Of a DNA stretch of 64,000 nucleotides, positions 28,361 through 37,504 are shown piece by piece. The stretch's first letter is position 1. Each line of letters starts with the position of its first letter. The stretch lies in contig NZ_CP126095.1 of NCBI RefSeq assembly GCF_030123105.1, forward strand, positions 186,001-250,000, in the 5' to 3' direction. This DNA comes from Paenibacillus sp. G2S3. GTDB taxonomy: Bacteria > Bacillota > Bacilli > Paenibacillales > Paenibacillaceae. Below the pieces are notes generated by a model that made no database searches, had not been told where the DNA came from, and saw only the letters and a program-made list of their open reading frames with translations. The translations under genes and the position numbers were made by a program.

Positions 28361-28839
28361 GAAGATCTTCCTTTCATTAATTTTTGTTTTCCACGGTAAA
28401 AGGTAACTCTTGCCCAGGTCTCATCTCTTCCGAGAATTTCGCCAATTTCCCGAAAGCTGAATTCTCCGGTCAAACGCAGATACAATACTTCCTTGGTATT
28501 AGGATCAAGTAAATGAAGCTGTTTAAATAACTCCATTTTGTCTTGAGCTAAAATGAACTCAGTTTCTGTTGAATTTTCGTTAGAAAAAGGAGGGTCTTCT
28601 AATTCACAAGTTTTCCTTTTGTTCTGCTTGTCCAGTTCCTGATACCACACATGCTTAGCAATCTGACAAAGCCATACATATACTTTACAGGTTCCATCAT
28701 ATTTGTGTATGGACTTTATAGCTCTATAAAAGGTCTCTTGGGTGATTTCTTCTGCCAGTATATGATTATGACAAAAACTAAATACGAATTTATATACTTG
28801 GGTTGAATATTCCCTGTATAATTCCTCGTTGTCCTGCAT
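28357..28839 (-). CDS. ECF RNA polymerase sigma factor
   Basis: 160 residues with sigma-70 region 2 (about 5-72; AEEITQETFYRAIKSIHKYDG) and region 4 (about 100-155; LRLTGEFSFREIGEILGRDE). AGGAGGTGA precedes the ATG closely. It is co-transcribed with the membrane anti-sigma gene downstream. A TGTAAC element upstream suggests autoregulation. The signal and regulon are unknown. Confidence 0.93.
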   Translation of the reverse strand: MQDNEELYREYSTQVYKFVFSFCHNHILAEEITQETFYRAIKSIHKYDGTCKVYVWLCQIAKHVWYQELDKQNKRKTCELEDPPFSNENSTETEFILAQDKMELFKQLHLLDPNTKEVLYLRLTGEFSFREIGEILGRDETWARVTFYRGKQKLMKGRSS

Positions 28840-28882
28840 CCGTTCACCTCCTCAAGTTATATATCCTTAAAATGCTATAAAC

Positions 28883-28888
28883 GTTACA
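28883..28888 (-). promoter_or_regulatory. Candidate ECF-type -35 element (TGTAAC)
   Basis: On the minus strand TGTAACG lies about 44-50 bp before the sigma gene start, with an AT-rich GATATAT about 17 bases later. Many ECF promoters have an AAC-containing -35 element. Autoregulation is inferred. Confidence 0.35.
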
Positions 28889-28897
28889 GCCTATAGT

Positions 28898-28931
28898 AAA
28901 AAGAACGGACATCATTGGATGTCCGTTCTTT
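28898..28931 (-). terminator. Terminator of the permease/guanine deaminase operon
   Basis: AAAGAACGGACATC / GATGTCCGTTCTTT with loop ATTG (minus-strand CAAT), followed by a T-run on the minus strand. Confidence 0.88.
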
Positions 28932-28943
28932 CGTTCGTTCTTT

Positions 28944-30296
28944 CTATTTTCCACTTGGCAGTAGTTTATTCAATAAGATCGCTGCTAATGAAGCAGCTAG
29001 AATAGGTGAGCCTAATAAATATTGCACGAATGAAGGTAAGGAATGCAAGTAGTCGCCAGGAATGAGTACCAAAGCTAATGTGATAATCATCGGTATTGCG
29101 ATAATATACATTTCTTTTTCGCCAATCGTTACATTCTTCATCACCTGCACACCATTAATTGCGATGATCCCGCACACGATAGCGAAGACGCCGCCAATTA
29201 CAGCGGATGGAATGGAAGAGATCAGAGCAGCTAATTTACCAGAACAACCGAAGAGGACAAACCATCCTCCTACAGCGAGGAAAACTCGACGGCTGGCTAC
29301 ACCTGTGATGGAGATAATACCGGCATTGGTTGAATAGCCTGTAACAGGCGTCGATCCGAGAGCAGAAGCGATAAGACAGCCAATCCCCTCACCAATAACC
29401 CCTTTGTTAATATTTTCGTCTGTTAAAGGCTTATTGATTACGTTGCTGACAGCAAACCAGGTACCTGTTGTTTCAGCTAGCAGTACGAGATAAATAATGA
29501 CCATGGTGATAATAGCAGAAAAGTTGAAAGAGAATCCGAAATCTACAAAAGCGATACGCGGCATGCTAAACCAGTTCGCTTTGCTAATCGCTGAGAAATC
29601 TAACACACCCATCATATTAGCAGAAATACATCCAACTACTAATGCCATCATGACGGAAATAATTCGGAAGATCGAACCCTTATTACGGAACATAGAACCG
29701 AGAATTACGAATAAAAGGAGTGTACCCGCTGAAATAAGGGCTAACAAAACGTTCTGATTGATTGAAGCGCCTGAAGCTCCATAGATATTGTCTCTTATAG
29801 CAACAGGTAATAAAGAAAGACCAACTATGAATATGATCGTACCACCTACAATGGGTGGGATAAAGTTCTTAACGATTTTATTAAAGATCCCGACATAGCC
29901 CAAAATAATAACTAGAACCGCACCGATTAAGCTGGCACCTAACACGGAGCTCCAACCCAGCTCCCCGCCGCCACTAGCGGCATAAATACTGACAATCGCA
30001 CCAAGCGGAACATAAGATGGACCTTGCGCGATAGGAAGCTTCATACAGAAATAAGTCTGCACAATCGTTGCAAGTCCAGCAGCAATAAATGTGGATTGAA
30101 TTAACGCGCTTGACTGATTCGGTTGTAAGCCGATTAACATGGCAATCAGGAAAGGAACCACATAAACGTCCATTGCCAAAACATGTTGAAAGCCTAGGAT
30201 GATGGATTTACTGAATGATACTTTTTCATCGGGATGAACGGTTAATAGTTGTGACTTTAATGGCGCTTGATCCTGCACGTTTGCTTGTGTTTCCAC
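28944..30296 (-). CDS. Nucleobase:cation symporter-2 family permease (purine uptake)
   Basis: 450 residues with about 12-14 membrane segments and the NCS2/xanthine-uracil permease pattern: IVQTYFCMKLPIAQGPSYVP in the substrate region and VLLAETTGTWFAVSNVI, where the conserved Glu sits. GTG start at 30296 with AAGGTGG 8 bases upstream. It directly follows guanine deaminase on the same strand (38 bp apart), so guanine, hypoxanthine or xanthine are the likely substrates; exact specificity is not visible. Confidence 0.9.
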   Translation of the reverse strand: METQANVQDQAPLKSQLLTVHPDEKVSFSKSIILGFQHVLAMDVYVVPFLIAMLIGLQPNQSSALIQSTFIAAGLATIVQTYFCMKLPIAQGPSYVPLGAIVSIYAASGGGELGWSSVLGASLIGAVLVIILGYVGIFNKIVKNFIPPIVGGTIIFIVGLSLLPVAIRDNIYGASGASINQNVLLALISAGTLLLFVILGSMFRNKGSIFRIISVMMALVVGCISANMMGVLDFSAISKANWFSMPRIAFVDFGFSFNFSAIITMVIIYLVLLAETTGTWFAVSNVINKPLTDENINKGVIGEGIGCLIASALGSTPVTGYSTNAGIISITGVASRRVFLAVGGWFVLFGCSGKLAALISSIPSAVIGGVFAIVCGIIAINGVQVMKNVTIGEKEMYIIAIPMIITLALVLIPGDYLHSLPSFVQYLLGSPILAASLAAILLNKLLPSGK

Positions 30297-30334
30297 TCAG
30301 ATGCCCACCTTATATTTTCTAGTTTTATCGATCC

Positions 30335-31699
30335 TTAACGTGAATGAACCCTTTCACCCTGTACCCAGACTTCACGGATATTCTCAGGTCGAGCTAGATA
30401 CATCATTTTTTGAAACACGTCCTCTAAATCTTCATTTCCATCAAAGAGTGGCAATCTAGCCGATGGTATTTTCGTATCAATAATTTGTACATCCCATGCA
30501 TAGTTTTCTTGGATACGACCGATAGGTAAGCTTAGACTTTCACCACCGCCAGCAGTAGCAAGATAGAAGGATTCATCAATCGTAATCCGTGATCCTAGTA
30601 ATCCGCGTTCTTGTGCAGGAAGGGAAGGATTAACGCCATCCTCTAGCATTCTTGAAGACATTACAGCCTGTCTTATGTTATCGAAGAGACTAGGTGAAAA
30701 ACCTCCGGAAATATCAGACCCTAAGCCAATCTCCACACCCTTGGAGTGGAAATGAGCGATAGGGATGACACTATTGGCAAAATAAGCGTTCGATATCGGA
30801 CAATGCGCAATAGCCGTTCCTGTCTCCGCAAATAAAGCTACATCGTCTTCCTCTAAAAAATTGCAATGTGCCATTACAGATTTATCACGGAGCAGACCGA
30901 AATCATGTAAGGCAAAAGCATCGTTCTTCTGGAATCGTTCTTGTACATATCCGTGCGCCCAATCACTTTCACTACAGTGCGATTGAATATGAGTATCATA
31001 TTTGGCGGCTAAGTCTCCTAAACCTTGCAAAGCCTCATTTGTACAGCTAGGAATGAACCTAGGTGTCACTACTGGATAAACGCCTTGCTTAGTAGATTTG
31101 GCGAGTTCTTTTACCGCTAGGATAAATTCTTCCGTATCTTTAAGGGCGGTGTCAGTGTCAGTGTCGCGATAATTTTCTGGATTTCCTTGAGGATCGTCCA
31201 TTACCACTTTTCCAACGAGTCCGCGTTGCCCTTTATACGCACAGATTTGGGCTAATAATAAACTGGCTTCCTTATGCACCGTTGCAAAATAAAGTGCTGT
31301 AGTGGTTCCGTTTGCGAGTAAGGTATCAACCACATCATCGTAGACTTTTTTGGCAAAATCCAGGTCTGAAAATTTAGACTCCAATGGGAAGGTGTACGTA
31401 TTTAACCAATCATAGAGTGGAATATCTAATGCAGTTCCAGATTGAGCCCACTGCGGGGCGTGAACATGCAAGTCGATAAAGCCAGGCAAAAAATACTGGC
31501 CTTCAGCTAATCGATGGAAGTTGTCTTGGTCTTGATAAGTATCTAATAGAGGCTGATAGTCGGGCTCTTCTGGTGAAACGATCTTTTCTATCATTCCATC
31601 TGTATTAATGCAGTAGAGGTGGTCTTTTAAAATTTGAATTTCCTTCGGTGATTTGCTTGAAAATGAAGTGCCTAGGAATATTTGCATATATTCAGTCAT
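30335..31699 (-). CDS. guaD: Guanine deaminase (amidohydrolase family)
   Basis: Hydrolyses guanine to xanthine and ammonia. 454 residues from the ATG at 31699, with AAGGTGG 6 bases upstream; the GTG nine bases earlier lies in that site. Amidohydrolase metal motif PGFIDLHVHAPQW (HxH), then QSHCSE, MAHCNFLEEDD and the Asp in GLGSDISGG. The PQW after HVHA is typical of GuaD rather than other amidohydrolases. It is the first gene of a two-gene unit with the purine permease, which would import the base it degrades. Confidence 0.93.
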   Translation of the reverse strand: MTEYMQIFLGTSFSSKSPKEIQILKDHLYCINTDGMIEKIVSPEEPDYQPLLDTYQDQDNFHRLAEGQYFLPGFIDLHVHAPQWAQSGTALDIPLYDWLNTYTFPLESKFSDLDFAKKVYDDVVDTLLANGTTTALYFATVHKEASLLLAQICAYKGQRGLVGKVVMDDPQGNPENYRDTDTDTALKDTEEFILAVKELAKSTKQGVYPVVTPRFIPSCTNEALQGLGDLAAKYDTHIQSHCSESDWAHGYVQERFQKNDAFALHDFGLLRDKSVMAHCNFLEEDDVALFAETGTAIAHCPISNAYFANSVIPIAHFHSKGVEIGLGSDISGGFSPSLFDNIRQAVMSSRMLEDGVNPSLPAQERGLLGSRITIDESFYLATAGGGESLSLPIGRIQENYAWDVQIIDTKIPSARLPLFDGNEDLEDVFQKMMYLARPENIREVWVQGERVHSR

Positions 31700-31739
31700 T
31701 ATATCCACCTTAATGTTCGTCTTTTGGTGTTCTTTTGTT

Positions 31740-31768
31740 ATTATAATCTGTAAAAAATGATAAGTCCA
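31740..31768 (-). promoter_or_regulatory. Candidate SigA promoter for guaD-permease
   Basis: On the minus strand TGGACT (31768-31763), a 17-base spacer and TATAAT (31745-31740), about 41 bp before the guaD start. I looked for a purine riboswitch in this leader and found none. Confidence 0.5.
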
Positions 31769-31934
31769 TACCTAAAGTCGAACAAAGACGGACGTTGGGC
31801 GTTAAGTTATGCTCTAAATAGATCGAAAGGTATGAGTATACATACTCTCTTCGGCAAGCTAATTTAGACACTTCGAGGATAATGTCCTTTTTCGCCTGTT
31901 ATCCTTACGTAAAATGTATGCGGTTACTTACTTA

Positions 31935-31943
31935 TGCTATAAT
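31935..31943 (+). promoter_or_regulatory. Extended -10 promoter for the 62-residue membrane protein
   Basis: TGC-TATAAT at 31935-31943, 58 bp before the start. The 14 bases ACTTATGCTATAAT are identical to those of the promoter before the first BaiN-like gene (about 13434-13447). Confidence 0.5.
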
Positions 31944-32000
31944 ACTTGTAGATTAATTAGGTTACGCGTTTAAGAAAAATGGGTTAGGAGTGTTACTGAA

Positions 32001-32189
32001 ATGAGAAGATATAACATTTGGCGTCCGATCATGCTAATTATTGTCGCGCTGCTTACGAGAAGCTTGGTTACTAACTTATGTATTTTGTTTGGTATGCAGA
32101 CTGAAGTAGCGAGTAGTATAGGTACGCTGGGCATGGTTATCGCCGGTTTAGTGATGTATAATCGCATGAACATTCGTCGTCGAAAGTAA
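32001..32189 (+). CDS. Small membrane protein, 62 residues
   Basis: Two hydrophobic helices (about 8-30 and 36-53) with a basic C-terminus NRMNIRRRK. AGGAG at 31986-31990 is correctly spaced before the ATG, and an extended -10 promoter lies upstream. No family is recognised. It sits alone between the divergent guaD and nucleoside operons. Confidence 0.65.
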   Translation: MRRYNIWRPIMLIIVALLTRSLVTNLCILFGMQTEVASSIGTLGMVIAGLVMYNRMNIRRRK

Positions 32190-32448
32190 CGAAACTTAGA
32201 GTCGAAAATTAGATCCTGGTGGTTTGTCTGACGAGAAGTTTGATCAAATTTTCACAAATAGTAAACCAGTTATCTTCGCTTTCCACGTATGAATGGCGAC
32301 ATCGATTTAAAGCATATTGTAATGAGTGGAGTAAAGTAGAGGACATCTTGGGGTGTCTTTTATTTTTGTTTTACGGTTGTTTGAATATCGACCATTCTAA
32401 CCAGTGGAAATGGCTCCCGCATACTCCTATTCATGCAAATTATTACCT
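32190..32448 (+). other. Gene-free spacer with a decayed terminator
   Basis: No supportable gene. GGACATCTTGGGGTGTC followed by a T-rich tail (about 32341-32368) looks like a degenerate member of the AAAGACACC terminator family, again preceded by TGGAGTA. Confidence 0.4.
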
Positions 32449-32477
32449 TTGACAGAATGAATACGATTTCATATAAT
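32449..32477 (+). promoter_or_regulatory. Consensus SigA promoter of the nucleoside operon
   Basis: TTGACA (32449-32454), 17-base spacer, TATAAT (32472-32477): an exact consensus promoter. Confidence 0.85.
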
Positions 32478-32481
32478 ATGT

Positions 32482-32493
32482 GTAACCGGTTAC
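32482..32493. promoter_or_regulatory. Palindromic operator GTAACCGGTTAC at the transcription start
   Basis: A perfect 12-bp palindrome with central CG, typical of LacI-family operators, placed 5 bp after the -10 hexamer and so over the expected start site. Probably bound by the adjacent LacI protein. Confidence 0.75.
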
Positions 32494-32557
32494 CGAAGGT
32501 TTGAAAATTATAAAATCACATCTTGTATCCCAACGTATGGAAAGTAGGTCTCTTGAT

Positions 32558-33526
32558 TTGACGACAATTTATGACGTTGCAAAATATGCAAAGGTTTCAG
32601 TAGCTACGGTCTCTAGAGTCCTGAATAATCAAGGTTACGTGGGAGCGGATAGTCGGGCAAAAGTGGAACAGGCAATAGAAGCTTTAAATTATAGTCCCAA
32701 TGCCGTAGCTAGGAGTCTCTATAAAAAGCAGTCGAAATCTATTGGCTTTATTATTCCAGACATTACAAATCCGTTTTTTCCACAATTATTTAGAGCTGTT
32801 GAAAAAACGCTAATTAGTCAAGGGTATTCTGCTTTGTTGTTCAATAGTGATGACCAATTGGACCGTGTCTCTGATTTTATTGAAACGATGAAAACAGGAT
32901 ATGCAGCTGGTCTTATTATCGTATCTGACAAGATTAAGGAAGAACATTTAGCAAAGTTATCGATGCCAATTGTCGCGATCGATAGAATTATCAGTGACAA
33001 TATTCCATCTATTACAGTCAACAATTATAAGAATGCTCGCGAGGCGGTAAGCTACCTAGTTCAGCAAGGCTGCTCAAAGATTGCTCATGTAAAGGGACCA
33101 GATGGTGTTTACACCTCTGAAGAACGGCTCCGCGGCTATTGCGATGAAACATCTGCGCAAGGATTATCACAAATTATAGCGTATGGTAATTATGAATTAA
33201 TGACTTCGTTTCAGGCCATCATAGATTTATTAGCTGAGAATCCAGACATTGATGGGATTTTCGCAGGAAATGACATAATGGCCGTGGGTATCATAAAAGC
33301 TTTAGCCAAACTAAGAATTAAAATTCCAAAACAAATTAAAGTCATTGGCTTTGATGGAATCGAATGGGGTACAACAATTACTCCTGAACTAACCACCATG
33401 GAGCAACCGATTGAGCAGATTGGTATTAAAAGCGGTGAACTACTGCTTGATATTATTGAGGGGAATACCAAAGGCCCACAACACTTTAGTTTTGATGCAA
33501 AACTTATTGTAAGGGATTCAACATAA
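32558..33526 (+). CDS. LacI-family repressor of the ribonucleoside operon
   Basis: About 322 residues from the TTG at 32558, giving (M)TTIYDVAKYAKVSVATVSRV, the usual LacI N-terminus; AGTAGG lies 9 bases upstream. In-frame starts at 32501 (TTG) and 32537 (ATG) are possible but poorly supported. Helix-turn-helix at 1-55, then a ribose-binding-type effector domain (SIGFIIPDITNPFFPQLFRA, GFDGIEWGTTITPELTTMEQ). It heads an operon with ribokinase and nucleoside hydrolase, so ribose or a nucleoside is the likely effector. The operator at 32482-32493 implies autoregulation. Confidence 0.92.
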   Translation: MTTIYDVAKYAKVSVATVSRVLNNQGYVGADSRAKVEQAIEALNYSPNAVARSLYKKQSKSIGFIIPDITNPFFPQLFRAVEKTLISQGYSALLFNSDDQLDRVSDFIETMKTGYAAGLIIVSDKIKEEHLAKLSMPIVAIDRIISDNIPSITVNNYKNAREAVSYLVQQGCSKIAHVKGPDGVYTSEERLRGYCDETSAQGLSQIIAYGNYELMTSFQAIIDLLAENPDIDGIFAGNDIMAVGIIKALAKLRIKIPKQIKVIGFDGIEWGTTITPELTTMEQPIEQIGIKSGELLLDIIEGNTKGPQHFSFDAKLIVRDST

Positions 33527-33541
33527 AAGGAGACAAAAATA

Positions 33542-34408
33542 ATGATTACAGTAATTGGTAGTTTGAATATGGATTTCACATCTATTGTAGATCGATATCC
33601 GGGACTTGGCGAAACCGTTATCGGCCGGGAATTTCATCATCAATTTGGTGGTAAAGGAGCAAATCAAGCGGTAGCGGCTTCTAGATTGGGCGGCTCGGTT
33701 CATATGATTGGCCGTGTAGGTGGGGATAGTTTTGGTGAACAATACTTGTCGCACCTTAAAGAAGAATCTATTTTTTTCAAGAATGTGGAACCGGTTACAC
33801 ATTCATCTACAGGAGTTTCATCCGTCATTATTTCAGAAGGGGATAATTTAATTATTGTTGTTCCGGGAGCTAACTACGAGCTGACCCCCCAAGACATTGA
33901 AGCTTGTAGAGAGCAGATCGAGAATAGCGATGTAGTTGTACTTCAATTAGAAATTCCGATGAATAGTGTTGAGAAGGCTTTAGAGATTGCTTCCAATAAA
34001 GGGATAACTACGATACTTAACCCTGCTCCATATCATGAGTTTCCATCCGAATGGTGGCCAATGATAACATATCTGACTCCGAATGAGCATGAAGCAGAAC
34101 TGCTTATGAAGTCCCCTGGTTTCCGCGAAGAGTACAAAGAAAAGCTAATTATCACAAACGGAAAAGATGGAATTGCTTATTACAAAAATGGGGAAAGTAC
34201 TTTTATCAAAGCTCCAAAGGTTCAAGCAGTAGATACTACGGGTGCAGGGGATACATTTAATGGCGCCTTAAGCTATTTTCTTGATAAAGGGTATGACTTT
34301 CATGATGCTTGTTATCATGCGACTTATGCAGCCAGCCTTTCTGTAACGAAATTTGGTGCTCAAGGAGGGATGCCCTCATTAGAAGAGCTGAAACAATTCA
34401 TGGACTGA
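33542..34408 (+). CDS. rbsK: Ribokinase (PfkB family)
   Basis: Phosphorylates ribose to ribose-5-phosphate. 288 residues with N-terminal GSLNMDF, the GGKGANQAVAASRLG substrate motif and the C-terminal DTTGAGDTFNGAL ATP/anion-hole motif with the catalytic Asp. AAAAGGAGA at 33525-33533 overlaps the stop of the LacI gene. Next to a nucleoside hydrolase its job is probably to capture the ribose that enzyme releases. Confidence 0.92.
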   Translation: MITVIGSLNMDFTSIVDRYPGLGETVIGREFHHQFGGKGANQAVAASRLGGSVHMIGRVGGDSFGEQYLSHLKEESIFFKNVEPVTHSSTGVSSVIISEGDNLIIVVPGANYELTPQDIEACREQIENSDVVVLQLEIPMNSVEKALEIASNKGITTILNPAPYHEFPSEWWPMITYLTPNEHEAELLMKSPGFREEYKEKLIITNGKDGIAYYKNGESTFIKAPKVQAVDTTGAGDTFNGALSYFLDKGYDFHDACYHATYAASLSVTKFGAQGGMPSLEELKQFMD

Positions 34409-34433
34409 GGGTATACAAGGAGGCGATTCTTGA

Positions 34434-34844
34434 ATGCTTAGGAAAGAACCAAACGCATTAACACCCCAGATGTATGCTGAGCTACGCCAAAAAGTCGATT
34501 TCCAAGAATATTCATTAGAAGATGTTGCACAGGCATTAGAAAAAACGCTATTTTCAGTTGTTATATTTGATGATGATAAACCAATTGGAATTGGTCGAAT
34601 TGTAGGAGACGATAGAATTGTGTTCTTCATTAAGGATGTAGTAGTTGATCCTGAGTACCAGAAACAATCGATAGGTTATACTATCATGCATTCCTTAATG
34701 ACTTACATTCAGGAAAAAGCGTGTGAGAATGCCTATATAGGTTTAATGGCTACTCCGAATACGGAGAAATTCTACGAGAAATTCGGATTTATTCAACGTC
34801 CTAATAAGGATTTTGGCCACGGAATGGTTAAATTTGTGAATTGA
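34434..34844 (+). CDS. GNAT-family N-acetyltransferase
   Basis: 136 residues with acetyl-CoA-binding motif A (VVVDPEYQKQSIGYTIMHSLM, where the usual Q/RxxGxG/A is QKQSIG) and the C-terminal NTEKFYEKFGF segment. AAGGAGG at 34417-34423. It sits between ribokinase and nucleoside hydrolase in the same operon. No target can be deduced, and its role in nucleoside use is unclear. Confidence 0.88.
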   Translation: MLRKEPNALTPQMYAELRQKVDFQEYSLEDVAQALEKTLFSVVIFDDDKPIGIGRIVGDDRIVFFIKDVVVDPEYQKQSIGYTIMHSLMTYIQEKACENAYIGLMATPNTEKFYEKFGFIQRPNKDFGHGMVKFVN

Positions 34845-34881
34845 TTATATAAAATTGAGAACCAATTGGAGGATGAATTAT

Positions 34882-35802
34882 ATGTTGAAAAGACCGATTA
34901 TTATTGATACTGATCCTGGGATTGATGATGCAGTCGCCATAGCCATTGCTTTGTACAGTGAAGAGCTTGATGTCAAGCTGATCACAACTGTAGCAGGGAA
35001 TGTAGGAGTAGACAAAGTAACAAATAATGCATTAAAGCTGCTGAAATATTATAAAAAGGAAGTTCCGGTTGCTATGGGAGCGGCTTCCCCGCTGATTAAA
35101 CCACTGAAAGATGCTAGTAATGTGCACGGTGTTAGCGGAATGGAAGGTTTTGATTTTGAAGAGCCTACAAATGATCTTCTGCTTGAAGATAATGCGGTCA
35201 ACGCAATGTATAAAGTGATTAAAGAAAGTACAACCCCGATTACGCTGGTTCCGATTGGACCGCTTACTAATATCGCGTTACTGTTTAAAATTTACCCAGA
35301 AGTGAAAAATAACATTCAAGAAATCGTTCTAATGGGGGGATCAGCTACAAGAGGGAATATGGGTGTAATGTCTGAATTTAATATTCATGTGGATCCGGAA
35401 GCTGCGAAAATTGTTTTTGATAGTGGACTTCCGATTGTTATGGCTGGTTTAGACGTTGGATGGAAAGCGCTTGTATTACCAGAGGACTCTGCTCAATTAG
35501 AAAATATGAACGATGTCGGAAAAATGATCCACAGCCTCTTTAAGCGGTACCGTGGCGGCAGTATGAAGACGGGATTGAAAATGTATGATAGCTGTGCAAT
35601 TGCCTATTTGTTAAAGCCAGAAATGTTTGAAACGGTTGATACCCACGTGGATATAGAACTGAACGGTAGTATGACAGCAGGAACTACAATTGTTGATTTG
35701 AAGGGATATTTAGGTAAGCCTAATAATGCCAAAGTATGTCTTGATATCGATCAACAATTATTTCGAGAATGGCTACTAGATAGCTTGAGAAAATGTAACT
35801 AA
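34882..35802 (+). CDS. Ribonucleoside hydrolase (inosine-uridine preferring family)
   Basis: Splits nucleosides into base and ribose. 306 residues from the ATG at 34882, with GGAGG at 34868-34872. N-terminal Ca-binding motif IIDTDPGIDDAVAIA, then VLMGGSATRGNMGVMSEFN and the catalytic-region HVDPEAAKIVF. The exact Rih subclass (purine or pyrimidine) is not decidable by eye. With ribokinase upstream and a permease downstream it forms a complete nucleoside-to-ribose-5-phosphate route. Confidence 0.93.
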   Translation: MLKRPIIIDTDPGIDDAVAIAIALYSEELDVKLITTVAGNVGVDKVTNNALKLLKYYKKEVPVAMGAASPLIKPLKDASNVHGVSGMEGFDFEEPTNDLLLEDNAVNAMYKVIKESTTPITLVPIGPLTNIALLFKIYPEVKNNIQEIVLMGGSATRGNMGVMSEFNIHVDPEAAKIVFDSGLPIVMAGLDVGWKALVLPEDSAQLENMNDVGKMIHSLFKRYRGGSMKTGLKMYDSCAIAYLLKPEMFETVDTHVDIELNGSMTAGTTIVDLKGYLGKPNNAKVCLDIDQQLFREWLLDSLRKCN

Positions 35803-35841
35803 AGAATTAACCAACTAACCAATTAGATGGGGGACACTGTG

Positions 35842-37257
35842 ATGGACATAATCATGTACGGCTCAGCGATTCTGGCGATTTTTATTATTGTATATATGTT
35901 AATTAAGCAAATGGATATTAAAATTACACTATTCTTTATCGGTATTGTACTAATGTTCATTGCGATACTAATGGGTAATGGAATTAGTGCTAAAGGTTTT
36001 GAATCTTCGGGTGCGCTATGGTTAGATCCATTAGTAGCCATTGCAGACCAGTTTAAATCGTCACTCACTTCTGCTGGTTTCATCATTCTTATTCTTGGTG
36101 GATATACAGCATACATGTCCTATATTAATGCGAATGATGTGACCGTCAATGTATTAACGAAACCACTGGGCAAAATTAAATCGGTATATATTCTTGTGCC
36201 TGTGGTTTTCTTACTAGGAAATCTGTTGTCTCTTGTTATACCTAGTGCCTCAAATCTAGCTATAATTTTACTTGCAACCTTATTCCCTGTATTGAAAAAA
36301 GCAGGAATGACAACGTTATCCGCAGCAGCGATCATTGCTACATCCGCGACTATCGTACCAACCCCAATGGGTGGGGATAACGTTGCAGTAGCAACTGAAT
36401 TAGCACAGTATGCTAACTATGCCGGTATGACCGTAACTGATTATGTATTCCGTTACCATGCGTTAGTGTCCATCCCTACTTTATTAGTAATGGCTGTTGT
36501 ACATTATTTCTGGCAAAAACGTATGGATAAAAAGATGGGTGTCGACACAGAACATGCAGAAGTTGAATTAAAGGATGTTAAGCTAGTGGAAGGTGGAAAA
36601 CTGTTTACAACGGTTTACGCTTTGTTGCCAGTGCTTCCTATTCTGTTTCTAATCGTAGTATTTATACTTCAATCTGCCTCCAGTATGACTATCAATATAA
36701 GCGTTGAGGTAGTAGCCTTATTATCTTTCGCTATTGCAATTGTTTGTGAATTAATCCGTAAAAAGAATACAAAGCAAGTGTTGGATGGTACAGAGCATTT
36801 CTTTAAAGGTATGGGCAGCGCAGTTCCAATTGTTGTTCTGTTGGTTGCGGCATCTGTATTCGTTACAGGCTTGAAATCGATTGGACTTATCGAATCCTTG
36901 GAAACAGCGATGACTGGTATTCACGGCTCCAGCCTTGGATTTATTCTTCCACTCATTCTCGTTGGTTTGACTGCACTAATCGTTATTTTGAGTGGTAGCG
37001 GTACGGCGCTCTTCTATTCGATGATTCCTCTATTGGTTCCTCTCGCTAATGCTGCGGGTATTAACCCAATTGCAGTTACAGTACCAATGGGTCTTGCAGG
37101 TAACCTGTTTAGAGCGGTATCTCCAGTCGCGGCCGTTGTTCTTATTGTAGCTGGCTCCGTTAAGAAGAATCCGATTGAGATTGTAAAACGCACATCAGTA
37201 CCAATGATTGTAGGTGTAGTATTTATGTTCATCCTTTCCATGATCGTATTTTTGTAA
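35842..37257 (+). CDS. DcuC-family permease, probable nucleoside or ribose transporter
   Basis: 471 residues from the ATG at 35842 (GGGGGA 8 bases upstream; an in-frame ATG at 35827 lacks a site). About 12 membrane segments. Motifs such as VIPSASNLAIILLATLFPVL, TIVPTPMGGDNVAVA and ILSGSGTALFYSMIPLL place it with anaerobic C4-dicarboxylate carriers of the DcuC type. Its operon position after nucleoside hydrolase and ribokinase argues that it carries nucleosides or ribose instead of succinate; this is inference. It is the last gene of the operon. Confidence 0.85.
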   Translation: MDIIMYGSAILAIFIIVYMLIKQMDIKITLFFIGIVLMFIAILMGNGISAKGFESSGALWLDPLVAIADQFKSSLTSAGFIILILGGYTAYMSYINANDVTVNVLTKPLGKIKSVYILVPVVFLLGNLLSLVIPSASNLAIILLATLFPVLKKAGMTTLSAAAIIATSATIVPTPMGGDNVAVATELAQYANYAGMTVTDYVFRYHALVSIPTLLVMAVVHYFWQKRMDKKMGVDTEHAEVELKDVKLVEGGKLFTTVYALLPVLPILFLIVVFILQSASSMTINISVEVVALLSFAIAIVCELIRKKNTKQVLDGTEHFFKGMGSAVPIVVLLVAASVFVTGLKSIGLIESLETAMTGIHGSSLGFILPLILVGLTALIVILSGSGTALFYSMIPLLVPLANAAGINPIAVTVPMGLAGNLFRAVSPVAAVVLIVAGSVKKNPIEIVKRTSVPMIVGVVFMFILSMIVFL

Positions 37258-37311
37258 TCAGGAATTCCGGTGTAGCATAGGTGCTGCTATTCAGTTCCAT
37301 TGAGTGTTCAG

Positions 37312-37361
37312 AAGGGGATGTCCAATAGTCATTTTTCATGGCTATTAGGACATCCCCTTTT
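37312..37361 (+). terminator. Terminator of the nucleoside operon
   Basis: AAGGGGATGTCC / GGACATCCCC with inner ATAG/CTAT pairing and TTTT. Confidence 0.88.
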
Positions 37362-37458
37362 GCTATTTTTCATACGTTAAGTTGGAATTCCTTATGTTGC
37401 TGTTGAATTTTTTGGCGTTTGGATGATACGAAATCTGTAACTATACTCCCATAGATTG

Positions 37459-37488
37459 TGGTAATATATTACAATTAGATCATTACCA
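37459..37488. promoter_or_regulatory. Inverted repeats before the sugar symporter
   Basis: GTAATATATTAC (37461-37472) is a perfect palindrome. TGGTAAT (37459-37465) also pairs with ATTACCA (37482-37488) across 16 bases. Both lie within 50 bp of the start codon and may bind a regulator. Confidence 0.4.
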
Positions 37489-37504
37489 TATGGGAGGTAT
37501 GTGA

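Noticed and set aside
31709..31860. Possible purine riboswitch or TnrA box before guaD
   Set aside because: The conserved riboswitch core is absent on either strand, and the TnrA-like stretch (TGTAAAAAATGATAAGT) matches only one half of the consensus.
32219..32452. Plus-strand 77-residue ORF before the LacI gene
   Set aside because: It lacks a ribosome binding site, crosses a decayed terminator and runs into the -35 of the nucleoside operon.
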